In this document: positions 1-8,941 of the stretch, piece by piece
How the letters are laid out: each line of letters begins with the position of its first letter
Numbering within the stretch: position 1 is the stretch's first letter
DNA from: Leptospira terpstrae serovar Hualin str. LT 11-33 = ATCC 700639
GTDB taxonomy: Bacteria > Spirochaetota > Leptospiria > Leptospirales > Leptospiraceae
Direction: 5' to 3'
Length of the DNA stretch: 64,000 bases
NCBI RefSeq assembly: GCF_000332495.1
Contig: NZ_AOGW02000010.1
Coordinates: 682,001 to 746,000 of the forward strand
Made by a program: the position numbers and the translations under genes
The notes under the pieces: generated by a model
Database searches by the model: none
Seen by the model: only the letters and a program-made list of their open reading frames with translations
Told to the model about the DNA's origin: nothing

Positions 1-1749
1 TGGATTGGATTTGTGATCGAGAAGTTCTGCTTGGATGAGTAGCATCTCGAGAAGTTTATCAATTCCAATATTATTTTTAGCGGAGATATCACAGAAGATG
101 GTAGTTCCACCCCATTCCTCTGGTTGTAATCCGTAGTTGGATAGTTCTTGTCTCACCTTCTCTGGGTTAGCGGCTGGCAAATCAATTTTGTTTACCGCCA
201 CAATGATTGGCACTTCTGCTTCTTTGGCGTGGTTGATCGCTTCAATGGTTTGAGGCATTACCCCGTCATCGGCAGCAACCACAAGTACAACAATGTCAGT
301 CACCGAGGCACCACGTGCTCTCATGGAAGTAAAGGCTTCGTGACCAGGAGTATCAAGGAAAGCTACCCTTCCACGGTTGGTTTCTACTTGGTAGGCACCA
401 ATGTGCTGAGTGATTCCACCTGACTCTCCTTCCGCCACTCGAGACGAACGAATGGTATCCAAAAGTTTCGTTTTACCATGGTCTACGTGACCCATGATAG
501 TCACTACTGGAGGACGAGTGATATAATCTTCTGGTGCATCCTTTTCTTCTTCAATGACGGTTTCGTCATAAAGGGAAACAATCTTCACCTTACAACCGTA
601 ATCGTCTGCAAGGATAGATGCCGTTTCTGCATCGATCACATTATTGATGGTTACCATCATCCCCATTTTCATGAGTTTACTGATGACTTCCCCTGGTTTT
701 AAATTCAGTTTTTTAGCGATCTCTCCCACTTGGATGTTTTCCAAAATGGAGATTTCTTTTGGGACAGCGGCAAGAGCTGCAGCCTGAGCCTTTTGTTTGC
801 GGAAAGATTGTTTGAAAAACTTAGTATTCTCGTTTTCTTCTCTTCCGCCTTTTTCTTTATCAAAGACTCTCTTTTTCGCACCACCAGGGCCGCCTGCACC
901 AGGCGGTCCACCGGGAGCTCCGAAAGGAGAATCTCCAGGAGGTCTTCCCGTACCTGGTCCACCTTGACCAATGGGTCTTGCCCCACGATTTCCTTGGTAT
1001 CCACCAGGACCACCTTGTCCAGGTCCACGATTTCCTTGGTATCCACCAGGACCACCTTGTCCGGGTCCACGATTTCCTTGGTATCCACCAGGACCACCTT
1101 GTCCAGGTCCACGATTTCCTTGGTATCCACCAGGGCCACCTTGTCCGGGTCCACGATTTCCTTGGTATCCACCAGGGCCACCTTGTCCAGGTCCGCGATT
1201 TCCTTGGTATCCGCCACCCTGTCCTGGGCCACGGTTTCCTTGGTATCCAGTTCCTTGCCCTTCCGGTCTTGGGGGACGAGGAGTGGTAGGCCTAGACACA
1301 ATCGGGTTACGATCTTCTTTTCTAAAATAACCTTGGTTTCCTCCTCCTTGGCCTTGGCCAGGACCACCGCCTTGGCGGTAGTTAGGAGAAGAAGTATCAC
1401 CGGAGAGGATGGATTCCGGTTTGCGGTCCATAGGAGGTCTTTCTCTTTCAGGTTGTGGTTCCGGTTTTCTTTCCGGACGAGACACAATTGGTGATGCTTG
1501 GGAAGGAGCTTGTGGACCGGAACCGAGTCCCTGTCTTTTGGCTTCCTCACGAATGAGTTCATTTAAATCCTTTTTCTTGTCCGAAGCTGAGGAAGAGGTT
1601 TTCACCGCTTCTGCCGCTTGTGGGCTAGAACTGGATTCTTTTTTCTCATCTGCAGGCGCCGCTTTTTTCTTGATGACAAGCTTTTTCTTGGTTTTGTCAC
1701 CACTGGCTCCCTGCTGGAGGGTTTCTTTAATCGATTTTTGCTCTTCCAT
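1..1749 (-). CDS. infB: Translation initiation factor IF-2 (C-terminal part lies outside the window)
   Basis: IF-2 is the GTPase that places initiator fMet-tRNA on the 30S subunit and promotes subunit joining. The 583 codons seen run from the ATG at 1749 off the left edge. The first ~150 codons are a charged Lys/Glu/Pro-rich linker ([13 protein letters not shown] start). A Gly-rich repeat stretch follows, then the conserved IF2_N region ([22 protein letters not shown]) and the G domain with G1 GHVDHGKT, G3 DTPGHEAF and G4 NKID. The start lies 15 bases after the nusA stop, as expected in a rimP-nusA-infB operon. No YlxR or L7Ae gene sits between them. The frame was read by hand because it has no stop codon inside the window. 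The N-terminal tandem repeat is the unusual part. Confidence 0.96.
   Translation of the reverse strand, partial: MEEQKSIKETLQQGASGDKTKKKLVIKKKAAPADEKKESSSSPQAAEAVKTSSSASDKKKDLNELIREEAKRQGLGSGPQAPSQASPIVSRPERKPEPQPERERPPMDRKPESILSGDTSSPNYRQGGGPGQGQGGGNQGYFRKEDRNPIVSRPTTPRPPRPEGQGTGYQGNRGPGQGGGYQGNRGPGQGGPGGYQGNRGPGQGGPGGYQGNRGPGQGGPGGYQGNRGPGQGGPGGYQGNRGPGQGGPGGYQGNRGARPIGQGGPGTGRPPGDSPFGAPGGPPGAGGPGGAKKRVFDKEKGGREENENTKFFKQSFRKQKAQAAALAAVPKEISILENIQVGEIAKKLNLKPGEVISKLMKMGMMVTINNVIDAETASILADDYGCKVKIVSLYDETVIEEEKDAPEDYITRPPVVTIMGHVDHGKTKLLDTIRSSRVAEGESGGITQHIGAYQVETNRGRVAFLDTPGHEAFTSMRARGASVTDIVVLVVAADDGVMPQTIEAINHAKEAEVPIIVAVNKIDLPAANPEKVRQELSNYGLQPEEWGGTTIFCDISAKNNIGIDKLLEMLLIQAELLDHKSNP
986..1250. 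repeat. 42-bp tandem repeat inside infB
   Basis: A 42-bp unit containing GATTTCCTTGGTATCC recurs at about 986, 1028, 1070, 1112, 1154 and 1196. A shorter, diverged copy follows near 1232. On the coding (minus) strand it encodes a 14-residue period, [14 protein letters not shown]. Copies differ by only a few silent or near-silent changes, so they look recently expanded. The repeat falls in the N-terminal linker of IF-2, before the conserved domains. Confidence 0.93.
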
Positions 1750-1764
1750 ATTATGCCTTAAAAC

Positions 1765-3162
1765 TTAACCCTCTTCTACCCATTCGATAGATTCACGAAG
1801 CAGACGTAATATTTGTTCTGCAGTCGTTTTCCCGATTCCGGAAATTTTCGAAAGTTCCTCTTGGCTGAACTCGAGAAGGGTTTCCACGTTTTTGATCCCG
1901 CCGGCTTCGAGAAGACCAACGATCCTTGGGGTAAGACCAGGAACTTCAGAAAGCGGAGTGAATCCAGAATCTTCTTCTTCCTCGTCCCCACCCTCATTAT
2001 ATTGGTCATCCGATTCTTCCATTGCTTCTTGTTGGGCATTGAAGAGTCGATCCAGTTTTTCACGAGCTTCCGGCGAAGCCAGTTCCTGGTTGTATTGGGA
2101 TACAGTTTTGATGTCGATTTTGAAACCGGAAAGTTGGGATACCAATTTTACGTTGGATCCGTTGATTCCGATGGCAAGAGAAAGAGATTCGTCAGGAACG
2201 ATGACTAGAGCATCTCCTCTCTTTCTGTCCACATGCACTTCCACTGGTTTGGCAGGAGAAATGGCATTGGCGATAAAAATACTTGGTTCGTCAGAATGAA
2301 GGACGATGTCGATTCTTTCATTTCCAAGTTCTCTTACGATGGCTTGGATCCGAACTCCCTTCATACCCACACAAGCTCCCACAGGATCTACATCCGATTT
2401 ACTTGTGGTAACGACCACCTTAGTTCTGTAAGATGGAATGCGCGCTACGTCGCGAATTTCCACAATGCCATCATAAACTTCGGGAATTTCCATCTCGAAG
2501 AGTTTTTTCACAAAGTCACCCGATGCACGAGAGAGTGTGATGACAGGCATTGGTTCGCGAGGTCTTAATTCCACACGAGAGATGATTGCTTTGAGACGAT
2601 CCCCTTGGCGGTATTTTTCTCCAGGGTTTTGGTCCTTTTTCAACATGATCCCTTCCACCTTACCCAGGTCGATGGACATGATGTCTTTTTTCCAACGTTG
2701 GAAATACCCGTGAGTCAGTTCCCCTTCTTTGGATTTATACTCTTGGTAGAGTAATTCCTTTTCCATATCGCGCAAACGTTGGAAGACCATTTGTTTGGCT
2801 TGGCTAGAAAGGACCCGAGAAAGGTCTTGTGGTTTTTCAAACACTCGCATCTGGGTTCCTACTTGTGCAGCAGGATCCAATTTGCTTGCTTCTTCGAGAG
2901 AGATCTCTAGAGGGTTTGTTGTTTTATCTTCTACCACGTCACGAAGGACAGAGATGATGATTTCGTTTTTGTTGTCGGAACCGAAGTCTACTTGGCAACG
3001 GTCATCTGTCTCTGCTTCCAAACCGACTTTTTTGCGATAGGCGGCGAGAAGTGAGTCTCGGATGACACCGAGTACGAGTTCTCTATCAAGAGATTTGTCC
3101 TGACAGAATTGTTGGATGGCTTCGAATAGCCCAGTTTCTTTCGTTGCTTGTTTTGTCGCCAT
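1765..3162 (-). CDS. nusA: Transcription termination/antitermination factor NusA
   Basis: NusA binds RNA polymerase and nascent RNA and modulates pausing, termination and antitermination. The 465-residue product has the N-terminal polymerase-binding domain (about 1-130), an S1 domain (about 140-205) and two KH domains (about 230-370, with VGMKGVRIQAI as the first KH signature). An acidic linker (about 378-398) follows, then a C-terminal helix-hairpin-helix region (VPGLTPRIVGLLEAGGI, then ISGIGKTTAEQIL). It lies 4 bases after rimP and 15 before infB, so the three are surely cotranscribed. The start MATKQATKE agrees with the family's usual length. Confidence 0.98.
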   Translation of the reverse strand: MATKQATKETGLFEAIQQFCQDKSLDRELVLGVIRDSLLAAYRKKVGLEAETDDRCQVDFGSDNKNEIIISVLRDVVEDKTTNPLEISLEEASKLDPAAQVGTQMRVFEKPQDLSRVLSSQAKQMVFQRLRDMEKELLYQEYKSKEGELTHGYFQRWKKDIMSIDLGKVEGIMLKKDQNPGEKYRQGDRLKAIISRVELRPREPMPVITLSRASGDFVKKLFEMEIPEVYDGIVEIRDVARIPSYRTKVVVTTSKSDVDPVGACVGMKGVRIQAIVRELGNERIDIVLHSDEPSIFIANAISPAKPVEVHVDRKRGDALVIVPDESLSLAIGINGSNVKLVSQLSGFKIDIKTVSQYNQELASPEAREKLDRLFNAQQEAMEESDDQYNEGGDEEEEDSGFTPLSEVPGLTPRIVGLLEAGGIKNVETLLEFSQEELSKISGIGKTTAEQILRLLRESIEWVEEG

Positions 3163-3166
3163 AGTC

Positions 3167-3676
3167 TTAAATTTCTAAATACAAATTTCCCTTTCGTATT
3201 TCTGCGATGGGCATAGATACCGATTTTTGGTTCTTTTTGTGTCGAGTTTTACGATCGTAAAGCGTAAGCTCAACTGAATCCCCCGAAACCGGTCCCAAAC
3301 GATACAATCGTTTGTCCCATTTTCCTGCTTCCAGCGGTACTTCTAGTTTGACTAAAAGTCCTTGGAAACGACTTAAATCCTCCGGCAGACGCAAAACACG
3401 TTCTGCTCCCGCGGAGGAGACTTGGAGAGTGAAATCAAATTCCTCTCCCCATAAATCCAGCTCCTCTTTGAGTCTCCTAGAAACATTTTCACAGTCTTCC
3501 AAACTAGCGGAGCCAGTTTTGTCTGTGAGATGATCAAGTTCAATCTCAATGAGGGCGTGGTTTTTCCGATTCTGTACTTGGAGCGAAAAAAGCGCTAGAG
3601 GTGGAGCGAGAACGCGTAAAATAAGTTCTCTGATGTTTTCCTCGGTATATACCAAACCATTTCCAAAAGATTCCAA
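3167..3676 (-). CDS. rimP: Ribosome maturation factor RimP
   Basis: RimP assists late 30S subunit assembly. The 169-residue protein shows the family's N-terminal alpha/beta domain, with an ENVSRRLKEELD helix after the IEIELDH strand. The diagnostic segment FTLQVSSAGAERVLRLPED matches the usual LEVSSPGxxRPL. A C-terminal SH3-like barrel ends in IRKGNLYLEI. Gene order rimP-nusA-infB supports the call independently. It is probably the first gene of the operon: its upstream neighbour at 3788 is divergent, so a promoter should lie in 3677-3787. Confidence 0.95.
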   Translation of the reverse strand: MESFGNGLVYTEENIRELILRVLAPPLALFSLQVQNRKNHALIEIELDHLTDKTGSASLEDCENVSRRLKEELDLWGEEFDFTLQVSSAGAERVLRLPEDLSRFQGLLVKLEVPLEAGKWDKRLYRLGPVSGDSVELTLYDRKTRHKKNQKSVSMPIAEIRKGNLYLEI

Positions 3677-3787
3677 AAGGAATCTGTATAAGAGACCCAG
3701 CTCATGCTAAAATTTAACATGTCTACTGTCAAGCTAGGAAAAGCGAGTTGTCCTGTAAATAAAAAATTAGGGAATGGATGTTGCACC

Positions 3788-4894
3788 ATGCGAACCCTTT
3801 ATCTTTTCCTCACCCTACTTCTTTCCCTTTCCTGCCTTCGTTTCCGAGTGGAGAATCTGAAAGAAGAAATCCTCTTTCGCATACCCTTAGGACAAACCAA
3901 CGAAACCTTTGAAGGTGTGGTGGTGAACCAAGTACTCACCAATGTCCCACTGACCATTCCCAACTCTTCCAATATTAGCGCGATGGCGGACAATAAACAA
4001 GCCGTAATCAAACTTTTTGACAGAAATGGAAGGCTAGATGCCACTCTCGGCAACCCCGATTTCAAATCTATCTCCGGAATTCCCCACTACCCGTTTCGCT
4101 TTGGGGGGATTGGGATTGTTGCTATGAACGAGGATGGTGACCTCATTGTTCAAAATCGAATTTCGACAAAGGGAATGGAACTTCCCCCCGGCCAAGAAAA
4201 CTTATACAAAACCTATAGTGGTGCTTTTTCCACCCAAGGGGCAACAGTTCTCCCCTCTTTTCTTGTTCAAATCTCCCAAAAAGGAGTCGTGAAATTTATG
4301 TTAGGGGCATCGGGAAAAAATTCCGAACCCTTTCGTTACATTGAATTCATCCTTCCTGGAGAAGGCGAAAAGTTATTTGTCTACCACCGAATTGCAGAAG
4401 AAATGCGCCTTTCTTATTTTGAAGAAGGAGAACTTAAAGGGAATTTGAAAGAGTCAGGGCTCGATGTATTTGCTAGTAATGACGCCAAAGAATACGATAT
4501 CACTCTGGATAAACTCCTTCCTCATCCAGAAGGAGAGTATGTACTCGGGTCTTTTAGTTACTATTCGAAAAAGGACAAACGTTTTAAATTCCGTAGGATC
4601 TTTCGTTTTGTTTTTAATTCTAAACAATCTGAGTTTTTAAAAGAAATCCAGGATCCATCGGAGATATTATTTTCCATTCGTAACAACGGAGAGTTTTATA
4701 TTTGGGAAACGGAAGACGGTGGTAACTCCGCAAGACTGCAAGTCCATGACAAAGAAGGAAACCATATCAATAACAAAAGGATTCCTTTTTCTAGTCCCAG
4801 AGGACAATGGAGAGAAACTTATACGGATGCCTTTGATAATATTTATTCCGTTCGGATTCGTGCAGGTGCCCTCGAAGTGTATCGTTGGATCTAA
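3788..4894 (+). CDS. Putative lipoprotein of unknown function
   Basis: The preferred start is the ATG at 3788, because it gives a clean lipoprotein signal, MRTLYLFLTLLLSLSC, with Cys at residue 16. The longer frame from 3704 would put 28 charged residues before it. The mature ~350-residue protein has no cofactor motif. Alternating strands with recurring Gly/Asp turns (for example FDRNGRLDATLGNP, LQVHDKEGNHI) suggest a beta-propeller-like or other all-beta fold; this is inference. It abuts nnr with no gap and is likely cotranscribed with it. Confidence 0.8.
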   Translation: MRTLYLFLTLLLSLSCLRFRVENLKEEILFRIPLGQTNETFEGVVVNQVLTNVPLTIPNSSNISAMADNKQAVIKLFDRNGRLDATLGNPDFKSISGIPHYPFRFGGIGIVAMNEDGDLIVQNRISTKGMELPPGQENLYKTYSGAFSTQGATVLPSFLVQISQKGVVKFMLGASGKNSEPFRYIEFILPGEGEKLFVYHRIAEEMRLSYFEEGELKGNLKESGLDVFASNDAKEYDITLDKLLPHPEGEYVLGSFSYYSKKDKRFKFRRIFRFVFNSKQSEFLKEIQDPSEILFSIRNNGEFYIWETEDGGNSARLQVHDKEGNHINNKRIPFSSPRGQWRETYTDAFDNIYSVRIRAGALEVYRWI

Positions 4895-6388
4895 ATGAAA
4901 TACAAACCCTTATTCACAAACAAAGAATCTAAAGCATTAGATTCTCTCACAATAAAGGAATTAGGGTTTCAGGAACAAACCTTAATGGGAATGGCTGCCC
5001 TTTCTGTTTTCCATGCTAATGAAGACTTATGGAAAACAGCGGAATCCATCTGGATACTTTCTGGAAGTGGCGGCAATGGGGGGGATGGGTATGCCCTTGC
5101 CCATACACTCTTCCAAGAAGGATATAACGTTCGGTGTTTTTCTACCTCACCAAACAAAAACGAGGCGGGAAAGTTCTACGAATCCTTAGTTTCAAAAACT
5201 CTTGGTACCATTGGAACAATGGAAGACTTTTATAAGGAATGGGAAGAAGCGGAGGAAGACTCAGTTCTTCTTGTAGACGCCCTCCTTGGAACAGGATTTC
5301 AAGATTCTCTTTCGAAAGAACTAAAGGAACTGATTGATACAGTAAACGACTCGGATGTATTTTTTTACCGGTTGTCGCTCGATACGGCAAGTGGTTGGAA
5401 TCCTTATTTACTCGGGGAAAAAACTCAAGAGAGCCAAAGTTTTGTTTTTGCCGATTCTATCGAAGAATTAGGGACAAGGAAATGGGAAAACATAGGATTT
5501 ATTTATGAAAAAGATTCTATCATCCCTAGATATTATGAATCCATTGGATTTCCTGTTCACTCCCACCTAAACAATGCTACATTCTCCAATCGTTATTATT
5601 TAGAACCAGATCCCGAATCGGCCATCTCTATCATCAAAAGAAAAAACAAAGACCATAAATACAGTGCGGGTTCTGCCCTATTTTATGGAGGTTCCGACGG
5701 AATGGAAGGAGCCATTTTACTTTCCGAACAAGCATTCGCAAGGCTCGGTGGAGGGATTAGTAAAATCTTTTCTCCCTCAATGAATATCGCCTCACTTGTG
5801 TTCAAAGAAGACCTTTCTAAAATGGTAAAAACAAGTTCCCTTGCGGAAACCTTAAACGATCCTTTTTTAAAGAAAACGAAAACCCTAGTTTTGGGCCCAG
5901 GCCTCACACAATACCCCAATGATCTAAGCGGATGGGAAGTTCCTGAAGGTCTACGTTTGGTTTTGGATGCTGGGGCGATCCCAACAAAAGGCATCCCACT
6001 CCCGAAGGGAAACGAAATCCTCCTCACGCCACATGTGGGAGAGCTAAATCGAATGACAGGAATTCCCCACCACTCAGTCCAGGCCGCCTATGATACACTA
6101 ATCAAATATTGCCCACAAAACAATGTGTATGTGCTATTAAAATCTTTTGTGAGCCTTCTTGTTTGTCCCAATGGTTTTTCTTATGTTTGGGAATCACCCA
6201 ATCCGAAACTGGCCACTATGGGAACGGGGGATTTACTTTCGGGAATCCTTGCACGGTATCTTAGTTTGGACTTATCGATCGAAGAGGCAGTGCCTTTGGC
6301 TCTAAGTTTACTTGACCATTCCAAACAAGTGGAAGAACCCTACCCGTCCGCCCATCAAATCTTAAAATCTCTTGTGGAGTTAGTTTAA
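4895..6388 (+). CDS. nnr: Bifunctional NAD(P)H-hydrate repair enzyme (epimerase + dehydratase)
   Basis: This enzyme repairs hydrated NADH and NADPH. The N-terminal YjeF/epimerase domain (about 1-215) interconverts R and S forms, and the C-terminal ADP-dependent dehydratase domain (about 216-497) restores the cofactor. Visible signatures are SGSGGNGGDGYALA near residue 56, ILLTPHVGELNRMTG near 378 and MGTGDLLSGILARYL near 440. The last is the ribokinase-like nucleotide and catalytic motif. Length 497 is normal for the fused form. The ATG follows the preceding stop directly (TAA-ATG), and the next gene is joined the same way, so the three genes 3788-7000 form one unit. Confidence 0.95.
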   Translation: MKYKPLFTNKESKALDSLTIKELGFQEQTLMGMAALSVFHANEDLWKTAESIWILSGSGGNGGDGYALAHTLFQEGYNVRCFSTSPNKNEAGKFYESLVSKTLGTIGTMEDFYKEWEEAEEDSVLLVDALLGTGFQDSLSKELKELIDTVNDSDVFFYRLSLDTASGWNPYLLGEKTQESQSFVFADSIEELGTRKWENIGFIYEKDSIIPRYYESIGFPVHSHLNNATFSNRYYLEPDPESAISIIKRKNKDHKYSAGSALFYGGSDGMEGAILLSEQAFARLGGGISKIFSPSMNIASLVFKEDLSKMVKTSSLAETLNDPFLKKTKTLVLGPGLTQYPNDLSGWEVPEGLRLVLDAGAIPTKGIPLPKGNEILLTPHVGELNRMTGIPHHSVQAAYDTLIKYCPQNNVYVLLKSFVSLLVCPNGFSYVWESPNPKLATMGTGDLLSGILARYLSLDLSIEEAVPLALSLLDHSKQVEEPYPSAHQILKSLVELV

Positions 6389-7000
6389 ATGGGAAAAGGA
6401 TACCACTCTCGTTCTCCGGAAGAATTTCGCGAATACCTAAAACAGATTGGGGACAAAAACAAAAAAACTAGATGGAGACAAATTGTTCTCCTCATTGATT
6501 TGGTTCTAGTGGTACTCATTTTCTATATTGGGTTTCGCGCTTTAAATCCTGGAAGTTTTCAAAATCGCACGCAGTCCGACAAACAGATTGTAGATGGTTA
6601 CCCAACTTATTTAAGTTTATCGAGAGAGGAAGATGACCAGTTCCAAGGTTATTTTTTATTTATAGAAAATAATACAAAGTCAGAAATCCAAGTTCCAAAC
6701 CCTCATTGGAAATCGGAGTTTCGAATCCAAACGAGACTTGGGATTTTATGTTTTAAAGAAGACATCCAATGGGAGAACAGAACCATTCCCGCGCAAGCAA
6801 ATGGTTTTCTTTACTATTCCGTTTCCAAAAACAAATGGAAGGAATTAGTCGCAGATTGCCGCAAAGAAATATTTGATGAAGAAGCCTCCATCTTCCGGTC
6901 GAAGTTTCGCTCTTTGGATTTAGGATTTTACGCTCAGGTTCTCATCCATTCCGAAGAGAGAACCTTCACCTTCCAAATCAAACAAAAGCCATACAAATAG
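6389..7000 (+). CDS. Membrane-anchored hypothetical protein
   Basis: I do not recognise the family. The 203 residues begin with a basic cytoplasmic segment (MGKGYHSRSPEEFREYLKQIG), followed by one hydrophobic helix at about 31-52 (IVLLIDLVLVVLIFYIGF). A ~150-residue, mostly beta, extracytoplasmic domain follows, with Cys residues in ILCFKED and VADCRKE. The ATG touches the nnr stop, so translation is probably coupled. The downstream neighbour is convergent and starts 5 bases beyond the stop. Confidence 0.85.
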   Translation: MGKGYHSRSPEEFREYLKQIGDKNKKTRWRQIVLLIDLVLVVLIFYIGFRALNPGSFQNRTQSDKQIVDGYPTYLSLSREEDDQFQGYFLFIENNTKSEIQVPNPHWKSEFRIQTRLGILCFKEDIQWENRTIPAQANGFLYYSVSKNKWKELVADCRKEIFDEEASIFRSKFRSLDLGFYAQVLIHSEERTFTFQIKQKPYK

Positions 7001-7022
7001 GCGGTTATTTTAACGTAACCGC
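7001..7022. terminator. Small hairpin between convergent genes
   Basis: GCGGTTA (7001-7007) and TAACCGC (7016-7022) form a 7-bp perfect stem around an AT-rich loop, just after the stop of the plus-strand gene. It overlaps the last codons of the minus-strand DUF1398 gene. There is no T-run, so terminator function is only a suggestion. Confidence 0.3.
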
Positions 7023-7421
7023 TGGATATTCTTCTAAATAACTTTCGCCGTTAACACCGTAATAAACAACCTTTCTGCCTGTGAAATCAACGTCATAACC
7101 GATGACTCCCGCTTCCCAAGCTGCTTTCAGAAATTCCTGGAATGTACTTCGGCCTTCTTGGTCGGTTCGAAGAGCAGTGATGAGTGCGTCCCTATCAAAG
7201 TTCGCTATCTCAAAAACGCCTGTGACGAGAGGGGTTCCTTGTTGTACGACAGAACCATCTTTCATATGGTAGACCGCTTGGCAGGCAGGCAGTGACCAGC
7301 GGTTACTATGTACGCCTGCACTACGAAGGACTTCCGCAAGCACGGGAAAACCTCCTACTTTCGGTCGGATGGACATCGCAAATTTTTGCGCATCTGTAAG
7401 TTGGTTTGTTAAACTTGTCAT
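7005..7421 (-). CDS. DUF1398 family protein
   Basis: The 138-residue product fits DUF1398 (phage/YbcV-like): ACQAVYHMKDGSVVQ, EFLKAAWEAGVIGYDVDF and the C-terminal VVYYGVNGESYLEEYP. The molecular role of this family is not established. It lies 10 bases behind a MarR regulator on the same strand, with a good AGGAG-type ribosome site, so the pair is an operon presumably controlled by that regulator. No signal peptide or membrane segment is visible. Confidence 0.87.
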   Translation of the reverse strand: MTSLTNQLTDAQKFAMSIRPKVGGFPVLAEVLRSAGVHSNRWSLPACQAVYHMKDGSVVQQGTPLVTGVFEIANFDRDALITALRTDQEGRSTFQEFLKAAWEAGVIGYDVDFTGRKVVYYGVNGESYLEEYPAVTLK

Positions 7422-7431
7422 TGTTTTCTCC

Positions 7432-7902
7432 TTATTCGATTGGGTTGGTATTGAGTTTATGTTGTTCTGCTAGTTTCACGAGTGTCTTCATAAGAAGATC
7501 TCTCTCGGATGAAGAAAGCAGGGAAAAAAAGACAGCGTCATTTTCATCGGCAATAAGAGAAAGCTTTGGAACTAACCTAATTGCTTTTGCAGTGAGTCGA
7601 ATGTCTTGGTAACGGCGATCCTCGGTTGCTTCTGTCCGAGTCACGAGACCTTTGTGTAAAAGTCGATCAATGAGTTTGGACACGGCTCCACGAGTGAGGC
7701 CTGTGATTTCTGATACAGTGCTTGGCGAAGTATTTTCTTTTTTGGAATACATCTCCCGAAGGATGACCCACTCAGCAACGGTAACGTCAAGAGTAGCCAG
7801 TTTCTTAGCAAACGAATGAGACACCGCATTAGAAACAATGCGCAAACGATATCCAATATGAGATTTTAAGTGGCTTGGTTCGAGAACTTCCTTTTTTGCC
7901 AT
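7432..7902 (-). CDS. MarR family transcriptional regulator
   Basis: The 156-residue protein has the MarR winged-helix layout. An N-terminal dimer helix is followed by VAEWVILREMY, the recognition region TVSEITGLTRGAVSKLIDRLLHKGLVTR and the wing EATEDRRYQDIRLTAKA, then C-terminal dimer helices. MarR proteins usually repress their own operon and release DNA on binding a small molecule or on oxidation. Here a perfect palindrome sits 10 bases upstream of the start. The downstream DUF1398 gene is the obvious regulated partner. No conserved redox Cys of the OhrR type is seen (there is no Cys in the protein). Confidence 0.93.
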   Translation of the reverse strand: MAKKEVLEPSHLKSHIGYRLRIVSNAVSHSFAKKLATLDVTVAEWVILREMYSKKENTSPSTVSEITGLTRGAVSKLIDRLLHKGLVTRTEATEDRRYQDIRLTAKAIRLVPKLSLIADENDAVFFSLLSSSERDLLMKTLVKLAEQHKLNTNPIE

Positions 7903-7911
7903 AATTAATAT

Positions 7912-7929
7912 TAGTTTCCTAGGAAACTA
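7912..7929. promoter_or_regulatory. 18-bp perfect palindrome, likely MarR operator
   Basis: TAGTTTCCT and its exact reverse complement AGGAAACTA meet at 7920/7921, just before the MarR gene start at 7902. Its position and its symmetric AT-bounded form are those expected of an autoregulatory MarR site. The assignment to this regulator is inference. Confidence 0.65.
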
Positions 7930-8337
7930 TTGTCAAGGAAATTAAACCGAAAAATATATTCTTTTTTTTGTAACCATAGGCAAAAGTTTTGACGAAACCG
8001 GTTTTCTTTTTTTTCATTACCTAGTTATAATGTGCAATAATCGTTTAGAGAAAGCTTTAAGAAAGCAAGAAAATCACACTGATAAAAGTGGATCACAGCA
8101 GAGGAAGATGTACCAACGCCAAATGAAAGTTAGACAAACTAAGAATTCTGAAAATAATTATTAAAAGCTTCCTATATCTTTGCGTTTCTATTAAGAAATT
8201 GATTTCATAAAAAATAAAATTAGATAAGTCTAATTTTTTTTGAATTTCATTGGTAGATCAATCAATACAACTAAATCATATCAATGAAAATGCCATTACA
8301 ACAAGCAACTGAATTTTGTATCAGGAATACAAATGGA
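7930..8337. other. Intergenic stretch, largely empty
   Basis: This is AT-rich DNA between the MarR operator and the broken lipoprotein gene. Apart from a possible 44-codon frame at 8030-8164 (listed separately) I see no gene, RNA or clear repeat. It is one of the accessory-looking parts of the window. Confidence 0.5.
8030..8164 (+). CDS. Possible 44-residue basic small protein
   Basis: ATG at 8030 opens a frame of 44 codons ending in TAA at 8162-8164. The product is rich in Lys, Arg, Gln and Asn (MCNNRLEKALRKQENHTDKS at the start), unlike a random AT-rich frame, which would favour Phe, Ile and Leu. There is no convincing ribosome site upstream. It may be a real small protein or the tail of a decayed gene; support is composition only. 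Confidence 0.25.
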   Translation: MCNNRLEKALRKQENHTDKSGSQQRKMYQRQMKVRQTKNSENNY

Positions 8338-8778
8338 TTATTTCACGCAAACTGCACAGTTTTGGGAATTGTCAGCATATTGTGACATATATAACTCTCC
8401 TTGTGCACCATAATTAGATCTAGATATCCTTGAGTAAAAACTTGTTTGTAGAGAAGTCAAACCACTGATAGTAGTTGCCGAACAAATTAAATTTGCCAAA
8501 CTTACCGACGGTGCCGTAGGCGATGGTGCTGATCGAATCTATGGCATTTGCATATAGCCAACGTAAGCGGTCGTCCATCCACTAGCACATGTTGTTGATC
8601 CCCAAGCTATATAGCTAGCTCCGATGGGAACATCTCCCCCGGCACCAGTTCCCATAAATGAAGAGAGTCCTAAAACTGCCATTAATCCATTCTTCGCAGA
8701 GTCATTATTTGATTGGAACAATCCACATTGGAATAATGCGGAAATCATTACAAACAAGGCTAGTAATCTAATTTTCAT
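8338..8778 (-). pseudogene. Lipoprotein gene interrupted by one in-frame amber codon
   Basis: From the ATG at 8778 the frame encodes a lipoprotein signal, MKIRLLALFVMISALFQC, then a Gly/Ser-rich segment (GLSSFMGTGAGGDVPIGASY) and STTCASGWTTAYVGYMQMP before a TAG at 8539-8541. The same frame continues without any shift for 66 more codons to TAA at 8338-8340. It reads IRSAPSPTAPSVSLANLICS, later NYGAQGELYMSQYADN and CAVCVK. Cys residues and ordered composition on both sides of the TAG indicate a single ~146-residue ancestor. The annotated product would stop at 79 residues. It could be a pseudogene, a sequencing error or (least likely) readthrough. Confidence 0.72.
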
Positions 8779-8941
8779 TGGCACGGCTTGTAGACAAAAC
8801 AAAAAAACAATCGCCAAACGGTAGTGATGTTTTAATTTTAAACTGATATCGGGACTTACCCAGATTTGAGAAGATTAAGTAATCAAAGTGGGGGACCTGA
8901 ATCAATGAATAGATTCAATCAAGGTTTTAAAAAATTCTAAT

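Noticed and set aside
986..1250. Possible CRISPR array because of regular 42-bp spacing
   Set aside because: The units are contiguous with no variable spacers and encode an in-frame Gly-rich peptide within infB.
705..1562. Minus-strand frame of 285 codons and several plus-strand frames over the infB repeat
   Set aside because: They are other-frame readings of the 42-bp repeat (products such as [14 protein letters not shown] repeated). The infB frame explains the sequence and carries the conserved domains.
7005..7902. Toxin-antitoxin pair formed by the DUF1398 and MarR genes
   Set aside because: Sizes (138 and 156 residues), the MarR fold and DUF1398 signatures do not fit known toxin-antitoxin families. 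A regulator-target operon is simpler.
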